A stretch of 64,000 bases of DNA from Phytohabitans maris. GTDB taxonomy: Bacteria; Actinomycetota; Actinomycetes; Mycobacteriales; Micromonosporaceae. Where the stretch lies: NCBI RefSeq assembly GCF_031085175.1, contig NZ_JAVHUY010000001.1, positions 62,001 to 126,000 on the forward strand, written 5' to 3'. Within the stretch, counting starts at the first letter, position 1. Each line of letters starts with the position of its first letter. A program made the translations under genes and the position numbers. The notes beneath the pieces were generated by a model that was not told where the DNA came from, did not search any database, and saw nothing but the letters and a program-made list of their open reading frames with translations. Shown here piece by piece: positions 33,434 through 41,600 of this stretch.

Positions 33434-33862
33434 CTACCGGCCGGCGCTGGGGACCGGAGCGGCGGCCGCGCCCGAGCCGGCCGGGACACCGGCCAGCCCG
33501 TCGGCGAGCTGCCGCAACTGCCTGCGGGCCATCGCCAGGTTGCCCTGGGCCCGGTCCAGCCACAGATAAAGCACGAGCCGGCTGTCGAAGACCGTGTGCA
33601 CCTGCTGGATCAGGTGGTAGCCGTCGAGCGTGGTGATGATGATGTCTTCGACGCGGTCGCCCGGCCGCGCCGACGCGAACGGGGCACCGGTGGCCGCCAC
33701 GTTGACGATCTCGGCGGTGCCGGCCCAGGTGGCGTCGGGGTCGTCGGTGGGGGCCCGCCCAACCGCGCCGACGGCGAAGCCGGTCGTGTGGTCGATGATG
33801 CTGGCGCCGATGGCGCCATTGATCGCCATCGCCTGCGCGAGGCAGTCGTCAATGCCGGACAC
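33434..33862 (-). CDS. Roadblock/LC7-domain protein 3
   Basis: First gene of the operon, 142 residues. M-S-G-I-D-D-C-L-A-Q-A-M-A-I-N-G-A-I-G-A-S-I-I-D-H-T-T-G-F-A-V opens the fold. T-L-D-G-Y-H-L-I-Q-Q and R-L-V-L-Y-L-W-L-D form the central part. The end, G-N-L-A-M-A-R-R-Q-L-R-Q-L, is nearly that of Roadblock 1, so the operon arose by duplication. The last 20 residues are Ala/Pro-rich. It starts at GTG 33862 with GAGGAG about 9 bp upstream. A regulatory or scaffold role is inferred from the family. Confidence 0.85.
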   Translation of the reverse strand: MSGIDDCLAQAMAINGAIGASIIDHTTGFAVGAVGRAPTDDPDATWAGTAEIVNVAATGAPFASARPGDRVEDIIITTLDGYHLIQQVHTVFDSRLVLYLWLDRAQGNLAMARRQLRQLADGLAGVPAGSGAAAAPVPSAGR

Positions 33863-34193
33863 TGCAATAGCTCCTCGGCCCGGAGGAGCGCTCGCTACCC
33901 AGTCCGGCCAGGTGGGTGTCGAGCTCCGGGCGTAGTTATGTCGACCAGCAGCCGCCACGCCGGTCCGGTCGTTGTCGCGCCAGCACGTTACCGCGCGCGG
34001 CCGCCCGAGTACGGCCGGCGATCGGCCAGCGAATCTCGGATGATCGGCGGTTGCCACTCGGCCCCTCCCGGGGTCACGCGTACCGGCGGCACCGGGGATG
34101 ATGATCCTGGGCGTAACGTGGTCGTCACTTTGGCGTCGTCTGGCGATAAGGCGTCGCCGGACGACAACTGGGTACAAATCGGGAGGCATACCT
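33863..34193. other. 331-bp divergent promoter region with a leader hairpin
   Basis: Lies between the Roadblock operon and the VOC gene, which point away from each other, so it must hold both promoters. No hexamers stand out. The one clear structure is a hairpin at 34135-34165, arms GTCGTCTGGCGA and TCGCCGGACGAC with one mismatch, ending 28 bp before the VOC start. No gene is supported here. Confidence 0.6.
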
Positions 34194-34544
34194 ATGGGCA
34201 GCCGCTGGGAGAACCTGGTCGTCGATGCGCTGGATCCGGCGCGCCTCGCGCGCTGGTGGGCCGAGGCGCTCGGCTACCAGATCACCTACGAGCGGCCCGA
34301 CGAGGTGGAGATCCGCCGTACGCCCGAGGAACTGCCCGGTTTGATCTTCGTGCCCGTCCCGGACGCCAAGGCCGGCAAGAACCGCCTGCACGTCGACCTC
34401 CGCCCCGCCGACCAGGAGGCCGAGGTCGAGCGCCTGGTCAACATGGGCGCCCGCCACGTCGACGTGGGCCAGGGCAACGCCGCCTGGGTGGTCCTGGCCG
34501 ACCCCGAGGGCAACGAGTTCTGCGTCCTGAAGCAGCGCGGGTAG
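34194..34544 (+). CDS. VOC-superfamily glyoxalase-like protein
   Basis: A 116-residue single-domain protein with the beta-alpha-beta3 repeat: L-V-V-D-A-L-D-P-A-R-L-A-R-W-W-A-E-A-L-G-Y and then R-L-H-V-D-L-R-P-A-D-Q-E-A-E-V, with L-A-D-P-E-G-N-E-F-C-V-L at the end. This is the glyoxalase_6-like branch abundant in actinobacteria; His and Glu positions compatible with a metal are present (H-V-D and G-N-E-F), but the substrate is unknown. ATG 34194 follows GGGAGG. Confidence 0.88.
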   Translation: MGSRWENLVVDALDPARLARWWAEALGYQITYERPDEVEIRRTPEELPGLIFVPVPDAKAGKNRLHVDLRPADQEAEVERLVNMGARHVDVGQGNAAWVVLADPEGNEFCVLKQRG

Positions 34545-34597
34545 GACCCCGCCGCTCGCTCCGCTCGGCGAGGGCCCGGCGGCGATAGAGTCAGGGC

Positions 34598-35803
34598 GTG
34601 ATCGAGGCCGAGCGGTTCGTGCCCGAGCCGCGCAAGGACACGGGACACGGGCGCAGCCCGTTCGAGCGGGATCGGGCGCGGGTGCTCCACTCGGCGGCGT
34701 TCCGCCGGCTGGCCGCCAAGACCCAGGTGCACACCGCCGGCTCCGACGACTTCCTGCGCACCCGGCTGACCCACTCGCTGGAGGTCGCGCAGATCGCCCG
34801 GGAGATGGGTGCCCGGCTGGGCTGCGACCCGGACGTGGTCGACGTGGCCGGGCTCGCCCACGACCTCGGGCATCCACCGTTCGGCCACAACGGCGAAGAC
34901 GCGCTCGACGCCGTCGCGCGGGAGTGCGGCGGCTTCGAGGGCAACGCGCAGACGCTGCGCGTACTCACGCGGCTGGAGGCCAAGGTCGACGGCGCCGGCC
35001 TCAATCTCACCCGGGCCTCGCTCGACGCGACCTGTAAATATCCCTGGCCGCGCCGCCCGGGGCGGCGCAAGTTCGGCGTGTACGCCGACGACGCGGAGAT
35101 CTTCGCCTGGGTGCGCGCGGGGGTGGCGGGGGAGGAGCGGTGCCTGGAGGCCCAGGTCATGGACTGGGCCGACGACGTCGCCTACTCGGTGCACGACGTC
35201 GAAGACGGCGTGCACGGCGGCTACATCGCGCTCGGCCGGCTGCTGGTCGACGCCGACGAGCGCGCGGCGCTCTGCGCGGACGTGTCGGCCGCCTACTCCG
35301 CCGAGACCCCCGGCGACCTGGCCGAGGTGCTCACCGGCCTGCTCGCCGACCCCGCGCTCGCGCCGCTGGCCGGATACGACGGCAGCTACCGTGCCCAGGC
35401 CGCGCTCAAGGGCGCGACGAGCGTGCAGATCGGGCGCTTCGTGGCTTCCGCGGTCGAGGCCACCAAGGAGGCCTCGGGGGACGGGCCGCTGCGCCGGTAC
35501 GACGCGGACCTGGTCGTACCGCGCCTGATCCGGGCCCAGTGCGCGCTCCTCAAGGGGATGGCCCTGCGCTACGTGATGCGCCGTGAGGGCGCCGAGATGT
35601 GGTACGAGCGGCAGCGGGAGATCCTCGCCGACCTGGTCCGGGCGCTGGCGGCGCGGGCGCCGGACGGGTTGGACCCGATCTTCGCGCCATTGTGGAAGGC
35701 CGCGCCGGACGACCCGAGTCGGCTTAGAGTGGTGATCGACCAGGTGGCCTCCCTGACCGACCCCGCCGCCGTCGCCTGGCACCAGCGACTGACCGGAGGC
35801 TGA
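34598..35803 (+). CDS. dgt: deoxyguanosinetriphosphate triphosphohydrolase (HD domain)
   Basis: The 401-residue dNTP triphosphohydrolase removes tripolyphosphate from dGTP and keeps dNTP pools in balance. HD-domain metal ligands are present: R-L-T-H-S-L-E-V-A-Q-I-A, then G-L-A-H-D-L-G-H-P-P-F-G-H-N-G-E, and a later Asp in M-D-W-A-D-D-V-A-Y-S-V-H-D. The N-terminus (R-A-R-V-L-H-S-A-A-F-R-R-L) is diagnostic. The start is GTG 34598. In related genomes dgt is usually followed by dnaG; here a FAD reductase follows after 5 bp, so the core order is broken at this point. Confidence 0.94.
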   Translation: MIEAERFVPEPRKDTGHGRSPFERDRARVLHSAAFRRLAAKTQVHTAGSDDFLRTRLTHSLEVAQIAREMGARLGCDPDVVDVAGLAHDLGHPPFGHNGEDALDAVARECGGFEGNAQTLRVLTRLEAKVDGAGLNLTRASLDATCKYPWPRRPGRRKFGVYADDAEIFAWVRAGVAGEERCLEAQVMDWADDVAYSVHDVEDGVHGGYIALGRLLVDADERAALCADVSAAYSAETPGDLAEVLTGLLADPALAPLAGYDGSYRAQAALKGATSVQIGRFVASAVEATKEASGDGPLRRYDADLVVPRLIRAQCALLKGMALRYVMRREGAEMWYERQREILADLVRALAARAPDGLDPIFAPLWKAAPDDPSRLRVVIDQVASLTDPAAVAWHQRLTGG

Positions 35804-35808
35804 GCTGC

Positions 35809-37050
35809 ATGTATCTGATCATCGGCGCTTCCCTGGCCGGCGCGAAGGCCGCCCAGACGCTGCGCGAGGAGGGCTACGCCGGGCGGTTGGTCCTGGTCGG
35901 CGAGGAGACCGACCGGCCGTACGAGCGGCCCCCGCTCTCCAAGGGCTACCTGGCCGGCAAGGAGCCGCAGGAGAAGGCGTTCGTGCACGACGCGGGCTGG
36001 TACGCGGAGCACGACGTCGAGCTGGTCCTCGGCCGCCGCGCCACCCACCTCGACGTCGCCGCGCACACGGTCACCCTCGACGGGGTCGAGGAGCTGCGCT
36101 ACGACAAGCTGCTGCTGGCCACCGGCTCGCGCGTCCGCACGCTCGACGTGCCCGGCTCCGACGCCCACGGCATCCGCTACCTGCGCACGATGGACGAGGC
36201 CGAGGCGCTGCTCGACCGCCTGCGCACCGGGGGCGACGTGGTGGTGGTCGGCGCCGGCTGGATCGGGCTCGAGGTCGCCGCGGCCGCCCGCGAGCACGGC
36301 TGCGCGGTCACCGTCGTGGAGGCGGCGCCCCTCCCGCTGTACAACGTGCTCGGCCAAGAGGTCGCCACGCTCTTCCGCGACCTGCACGAGGCGTGCGGCG
36401 TGCGGTTCCACTTCGAGGCCGGTGTGCGCGAGTTCGGCGGCGTCAGCGGCCAGGTGTCCGATGTGGTGCTCGATGACAACACGGAGATCCCCGCCGACCT
36501 GGTGGTCGTCGGCGTCGGCATCCGCCCGGCGACCGAGCTGGCCGAGACGGCCGGCCTCGCGGTCGACGACGGCGTGGTCACCGACGCGGCGCTGCGCACC
36601 GCCGACCCCGACGTGTACGCGTGCGGCGACGTGGCCCGCTTCCACAGCCCGCTGGTCGGCGCGCGGATCCGCGTCGAGCACTGGTCCAACGCGCTCAACG
36701 GTGGCCCGGCCGCGGCCCGCTCGATGCTCGGCCAGCCCGTGTCGTACGACCGCGTGCCGTACTTCTTCACCGACCAGTACGACCTCGGCATGGAGTACGC
36801 GGGCTGGGTGCCGCCCCGCGGCTACGACCGCGTCGTCTTCCGCGGCGAGCCGTCCATCGTGGACGGCAAGACCCCGGAGCTGGTGGTCTTCTGGACCAAG
36901 GGCGGCCGGGTGCTCGCCGGCATGAACGTCAACGTGTGGGACGTGCAGGACCAGATCCAGGCCCTGGTCCGCGCCGGCTACGCCGGGACCGCCGTCGACC
37001 TCGACCGCCTCGCCGACCCGTCGGTGCCGCTGGAGTCACTGGTCGGCTGA
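35809..37050 (+). CDS. ferredoxin reductase-type FAD/NAD oxidoreductase
   Basis: A 413-residue pyridine-nucleotide-disulfide oxidoreductase fold without redox cysteines. FAD-binding I-I-G-A-S-L-A-G-A-K-A-A at the N-terminus, E-R-P-P-L-S-K-G-Y-L, NAD-binding V-V-V-G-A-G-W-I-G-L-E-V-A-A-A (about 142-156), then D-V-Y-A-C-G-D-V-A-R-F and a C-terminal reductase domain with M-E-Y-A-G-W. This matches ferredoxin/putidaredoxin/rhodocoxin reductases that feed P450s or dioxygenases. No P450 or ferredoxin is adjacent, so its partner lies elsewhere. It follows dgt by 5 bp and is likely co-transcribed. Confidence 0.9.
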   Translation: MYLIIGASLAGAKAAQTLREEGYAGRLVLVGEETDRPYERPPLSKGYLAGKEPQEKAFVHDAGWYAEHDVELVLGRRATHLDVAAHTVTLDGVEELRYDKLLLATGSRVRTLDVPGSDAHGIRYLRTMDEAEALLDRLRTGGDVVVVGAGWIGLEVAAAAREHGCAVTVVEAAPLPLYNVLGQEVATLFRDLHEACGVRFHFEAGVREFGGVSGQVSDVVLDDNTEIPADLVVVGVGIRPATELAETAGLAVDDGVVTDAALRTADPDVYACGDVARFHSPLVGARIRVEHWSNALNGGPAAARSMLGQPVSYDRVPYFFTDQYDLGMEYAGWVPPRGYDRVVFRGEPSIVDGKTPELVVFWTKGGRVLAGMNVNVWDVQDQIQALVRAGYAGTAVDLDRLADPSVPLESLVG

Positions 37051-37085
37051 GCATCGGCCTCGTGCGGCGCGGCTAGGATCGACGG

Positions 37086-37943
37086 GTGCCCGTACAGCCC
37101 AAGCTCCTGGCGATCAGCGACCTGCACGTGGCGTACGCGGATAACCGCGAGCTCGTGGAGGGGTACCGTCCCGAGACCGACGACGACTGGCTGCTGGTCG
37201 CCGGCGACGTCGGCGAGATGGCGGCTGACATCGAGTGGACCCTGCGGCTGCTGGCCGGCCGCTTTCGCAAGGTGGTGTGGGCGCCGGGCAACCACGAGCT
37301 GTGGACGCCCAAGGACGACAGCGTCCAGCTGCGGGGCGAGGCGCGCTACCAGCACCTCGTCGAGCTGTGTCGCGGCCTCGGCGTGGTGACCCCGGAAGAC
37401 CCGTACCCGATCTGGGAGGGTGAGGGCGGTCCCGTCACTGTCGTGCCGCTTTTCCTGTTGTACGACTACACGTTCCGGATGCCGGGCTTCGACACCAAAG
37501 AGGCGTCCCTCGCGAACGCGTACGACGCGGGCGTGGTCTGCACCGACGAGTTCTTCCTGCACCCCGACCCCTACCCGACCCGCGAAGCCTGGTGCGCCGC
37601 CCGGCTGGAGCTGACGCTGCGCCGGCTGGCCGAGCGCGAGCGCCCCGAGCTGCCGACCGTCTTCGTCAACCACTTCCCGCTCGTGCGCGCGGTGACCGAC
37701 ATCCTGTACCACCCCGAGTTCGCCCAGTGGTGCGGCACCGTGCACACCGCCGACTGGCACGTGCGCTTCAACTCCGCGGCCGTCGTCTACGGCCACCTGC
37801 ACATCCCGCGGGTCAACTGGTTCGACGGCGTACGGTTCGAGGAGGTCTCGCTCGGCTACCCGCGTGAGTGGCGGGCGCGCGCAGCGCCGCCGCGGGGACC
37901 CCGCCAGATTCTGCCCACTGTGGACGGTGCCCGTGTTGGCTGA
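37086..37943 (+). CDS. metallophosphoesterase
   Basis: A 285-residue calcineurin-like phosphoesterase with the full ligand set: I-S-D-L-H-V-A-Y (D-x-H), V-A-G-D-V-G-E (G-D), A-P-G-N-H-E-L-W (G-N-H-E), V-N-H-F-P-L (H) and V-Y-G-H-L-H-I-P (G-H-x-H). It is a soluble cytoplasmic protein. The start is GTG 37086. It overlaps the phosphopantetheinyl transferase gene by 11 bp, a pairing recurrent in actinobacteria, which hints at a link to acyl-carrier-protein or CoA metabolism, though the substrate is unproven. Confidence 0.88.
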   Translation: MPVQPKLLAISDLHVAYADNRELVEGYRPETDDDWLLVAGDVGEMAADIEWTLRLLAGRFRKVVWAPGNHELWTPKDDSVQLRGEARYQHLVELCRGLGVVTPEDPYPIWEGEGGPVTVVPLFLLYDYTFRMPGFDTKEASLANAYDAGVVCTDEFFLHPDPYPTREAWCAARLELTLRRLAERERPELPTVFVNHFPLVRAVTDILYHPEFAQWCGTVHTADWHVRFNSAAVVYGHLHIPRVNWFDGVRFEEVSLGYPREWRARAAPPRGPRQILPTVDGARVG

Positions 37944-38661
37944 GCTTCTCCCGGCGGCCGTGGTGGCCGTCGAGGCGTACGACGACGCCACGCCGGTCCA
38001 GCTCTTCCCCGAGGAGGAGGCCATCGTCGCCCGCGCCGTCGACAAGCGGCGGCGGGAGTTCACCACCGTGCGCGGCTGCGCCCGGCAGGCGCTGGCCCGG
38101 CTGGGTCACCGGCCGGTGCCGATCCTGCCCGGCCAGCGCGGCGCGCCCCAGTGGCCGGCCGGCGTGGTCGGCACGATGACCCACTGCGAGGGATACCGGG
38201 CCTGCGCGCTCGCGCTCGACAGCGACGTGCGCACGCTCGGCGTCGACGCGGAGCCCGCCGGGCCGCTTCCCGAGGGCGTGCTCGACGCGATCGCGCTCGC
38301 CGAGGAGCTGGCGATGCTCCGCGACCTCGACGCGCGGGCCCCCGGCATGCACTGGGACCGGCTGCTCTTCAGCGCCAAGGAAACGGTGTACAAGGCGTGG
38401 TTTCCGCTCACCGGCGAGTGGCTCGACTTCAGCGAGGCGCGGATCGCGATCGACCCCGACGCGGGCACGTTCGAGGCGGCGCTGCTCGTGCCCGGACCGG
38501 AGACACCCGAGGGGCGGCTGACCGGCTTCTCCGGCCGGTGGCTGAGCCGGCGTGGCCTCCTGCTGACGTCCATTGTGGTCACCGTGCCGGCGGCTCCGTC
38601 GACCGCGGTGCCGAGCAGCAGGACCCCGCACGTGATCAAAGCTCCTCCCAAGTCGTTCTAG
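37933..38661 (+). CDS. 4'-phosphopantetheinyl transferase
   Basis: A Sfp/EntD-type transferase of 242 residues that moves the phosphopantetheine arm from CoA to carrier-protein serines. Key blocks: K-R-R-R-E-F-T-T-V-R-G-C-A-R, G-T-M-T-H-C-E-G-Y, L-G-V-D-A-E-P (Mg ligands) and F-S-A-K-E-T-V-Y-K-A-W-F-P. The start is set at GTG 37933, inside the upstream gene; GTG 37927 is also possible. The last nine codons and the stop are supplied by a 54-bp palindromic repeat, so the C-terminal tail is repeat-derived. It can serve the ACP operon at 48.8 kb. Confidence 0.9.
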   Translation: MLAELLPAAVVAVEAYDDATPVQLFPEEEAIVARAVDKRRREFTTVRGCARQALARLGHRPVPILPGQRGAPQWPAGVVGTMTHCEGYRACALALDSDVRTLGVDAEPAGPLPEGVLDAIALAEELAMLRDLDARAPGMHWDRLLFSAKETVYKAWFPLTGEWLDFSEARIAIDPDAGTFEAALLVPGPETPEGRLTGFSGRWLSRRGLLLTSIVVTVPAAPSTAVPSSRTPHVIKAPPKSF

Positions 38662-38685
38662 CGACTTCAGAGGAGCTTTGATCAC
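38632..38685. repeat. 54-bp palindromic repeat family D, copy 2
   Basis: Arms GTGATCAAAGCTCCT and AGGAGCTTTGATCAC carry compensating changes relative to the other copies (A:T for G:C pairs), preserving the stem. The central GTCGTTCTAGCGAC is unchanged. The PPTase stop TAG is its central CTAG, so the element both ends the protein and forms the terminator between convergent genes. Confidence 0.92.
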
Positions 38686-38695
38686 GGGTGGAGCA

Positions 38696-41600
38696 CTAGT
38701 TGACGTTGATGGTGAACGTTGTCGTCGTGTTCCGGATGTTCTGGACGTTGTTGCTGAACCGCAGGTTGTTGAAGGTCACCGAGCCGCGCACCGGACCCTC
38801 GCCGGGCTCGGGCAACTCGTTGGCCCAGATGCCGAAGCCGGACTTGGCGTCGTACGCGTCACCGCTGCGCTGCGCCCCCGAGATGGAGACGTTGGTGAAG
38901 ACGGTGTCCGCCACCGGGAACAGCGGCTGACCGTTCACGTAGTCGGTCTGGAACATGATGCCGTGGTACGTCGGGTCGACGATGTCGACGTTGCTGACCC
39001 GGATCCCCTGGAACACCTTCGTTGCCGAGTAGACCCAGATGCCGGGGAAGGTCTGCGCGCCCCAGAAGTGACCACCGGACCGGACGATCGACAGCCCGTC
39101 GAACACGGTCGGCGGGTCGGCGCCGAAGCCGTCCATCGGGATGCCGAAGTCGAGCGAGCTGATGGTGACACCGGAGTACACCAGCGTATCCGCCACGTGG
39201 ATGTTGCGGAACGTGTTGCCCAGCCCGCCGTAGACCGCGACACCGGCGGCCCGCCAGGTCAGGATCGACGTGAGGTTTTCGAACACGTTGTCCCGCTGGG
39301 CCCCGCCGCCGCCGTCCGTGGCCGCGAAGAGCGCGAAGCTGTCGTCGCCGGACGCCCGGGACTCGTTGTTGCTGACCAGGTTGCCCGTGCTGCCGTTGGT
39401 CATGTTGATGGCGTCCGCGAACCCGTTCCGGATCCGGTTGTTGCGGATGGTCATGTTGTCGGTGTTGAGTCCCCAGTAGAGGCACATCTGGTGCTCGGCC
39501 CAGATCCCGTCGATGGTGATTCCGGAGACGTTCTGCAGGTCGAAGACCTTGCCCGGCCCGTCGTTGCGGGCGGTGTAGTTGCCGAAGTACGAGAAGCCGG
39601 TGAAGACCGAGCCCGCCGCCGCGTTCTCCACGCGGAAGCCGACATCGGTGTTCTCCTGGTTCTGCGGCGCGACGAACCGGCTGTACCAGGCGCCGGCGCC
39701 GACCACACGCACGGCCTTGCCGTACACCTGGAACTTGCTCGACGTCGGGTAGTCGCCGGCGGGTAGGTAGACGCCGACCAGGTTGCCGGTGGTGTCCATC
39801 CGTACCCGGTCGAGCGCGTTCTGCACGTCCTGGTGGGTGAAGCCGGTCGGTGTGGTGTACCGCGCCGGGTCCGGGTTGCCCACCTGCGAGACCTGCTCCG
39901 TGCTGACGAAGTCGATGGCGAACGTCCCGCTGTTCGCCGCGTCCTTCTGCAGCTTGATCCGGCTGCCGGCGGGCACGGTCGAGTTGAGGAAGATGTTCGC
40001 CTCGTCGTAGATGTGCCGCGGGCTCCCCGCGCCCGGCGAGTTGCCGGGGCCGGCCTCCGCGCCGTACAGCCACGCGTACTTCGAGGTCAGCGGGATCGCC
40101 TTGTGGAACACGTCGTTGACGTACACGTTGAGCGTGCTGGTCGTGCCGCCACCGCCGGCGGAGTCCGGGATGGAGAAGCGGGTGACCAGCGTGTTGGTGT
40201 CGCCGCGGGTGGTGAACTGCACGTACGCGCCGTTCTGGTTGAGCGTGACCGCCCGGCGGCCGGAGGCCTCACCGGCGAGGTCGCCGATCGTCCGGTTTGG
40301 ACCGATGACCGCCGCACCGCCGCCGACCGTACCCTCCTCCGCCTCCAGGATGTCGAACGGCATGTTGGCGCCGCGACCCACGAAGAGCGGCCGCTCGCTG
40401 GTGTTGTTGGCCTGCTTGACCGGCAGCTCGTTGGCGTCGCCCGCGAGCACGACCCGGACCGTGTACCGGCCGTTGCCGGCGGTCCACGTGCCGAGGTTGA
40501 GCACCGGTGTGGTGGCGCCAGCCGCGATCGCGCCGCTGTACGAGCCGGTGAGCGTCCGCACCGCCGTACCGGAGTCGCCCAGTACGGTCAGCGTGACGCC
40601 GTGCGCGCCGGCCGCCGAGGCGATGTTGCCCTGGTTGCGGATCGACGCGGTGAACGTGACGGTGTTGCCGTTCGACGGGTTGTTCGGCGTCCAGCCCACC
40701 GCCGCGGCCACCAGGTCCGAACTGGACACCGGAGTGACCACAAGGGACGTGGGGCTGGTGAAGGAGTTGTTGGCGTCGTTCTGCTCGATGACGTCGCCGT
40801 CCTCGTCCACCTTGGCGGTCACCTGGTAGGTGCCGGCGTCGCGTGGACCGATGTTCGCCGAGACCGTGGCCGAGGCGCCGGCCGCGAGCCCACCGACGGC
40901 GGCGGTGCCGGCGAGCGTCGTACCCAGGTAGAAGTTGACGTCCGTGGCCCCGGAGGCCGCGCTGCCCGCGTTGCGCACGGTGGCGGAGAGGGTGATGGCA
41001 CTGGTCTCCACCGGCGCGGCCGGGCTGGACGTGATGCCGGTGACGGTGAGGTCGGGGTTGGGTGCCGGCGTGCCGATCACCTGGAACTCCGCCACCTGCC
41101 CGCCCGGTGCCCCGGAGTTGGCGGTGAAGCGCAGTTGCACGTCCGCGACGGTCGCGGTGACCGGGATCGTCACGGTGTTGCTGGCGGCCGGGTTGAACGT
41201 GTACGTCTGCGCCGACACCAGGTTGCCGAAGCCGGACGCGCTCTGCTCCCGGCCGAGCACCTGCACCGTCTGCGTACGGGTCCCCCAGATCGGGTCCGGG
41301 TTGAGCCGCAGCACGACCGAGCTGATGCTCGCGTTCGCGCCGAGCTGCACGGTCAGCGTGCCGGGGAAGCCGTTGGACTCCCAGTACGTGCCGACGTTGT
41401 CGTCGTTGGCGTTGGTCGGGACGTACGTGTGCACGTGGCCGGACTCGGTGATCGGCTTGCCGACCGCGAGGTTGGTGCCGCCGGTCGGTCCGCCCGGCCG
41501 GGTGACGGTGTTGCTGTTGGCGGACTGGTTGCCGGCGGCGTCCCGGGCCCGCACGTGGTACGAGACCGTGGTGCCGTCCGGCTGGTTGTCGGTGAACGTG

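Noticed and set aside
31385-33862. Roadblock genes as part of a Cvn conservon
   Set aside because: No CvnA-type kinase, DUF742 (CvnC) or CvnD GTPase gene is adjacent, and three Roadblock paralogues with a DUF4388 protein is a different arrangement.
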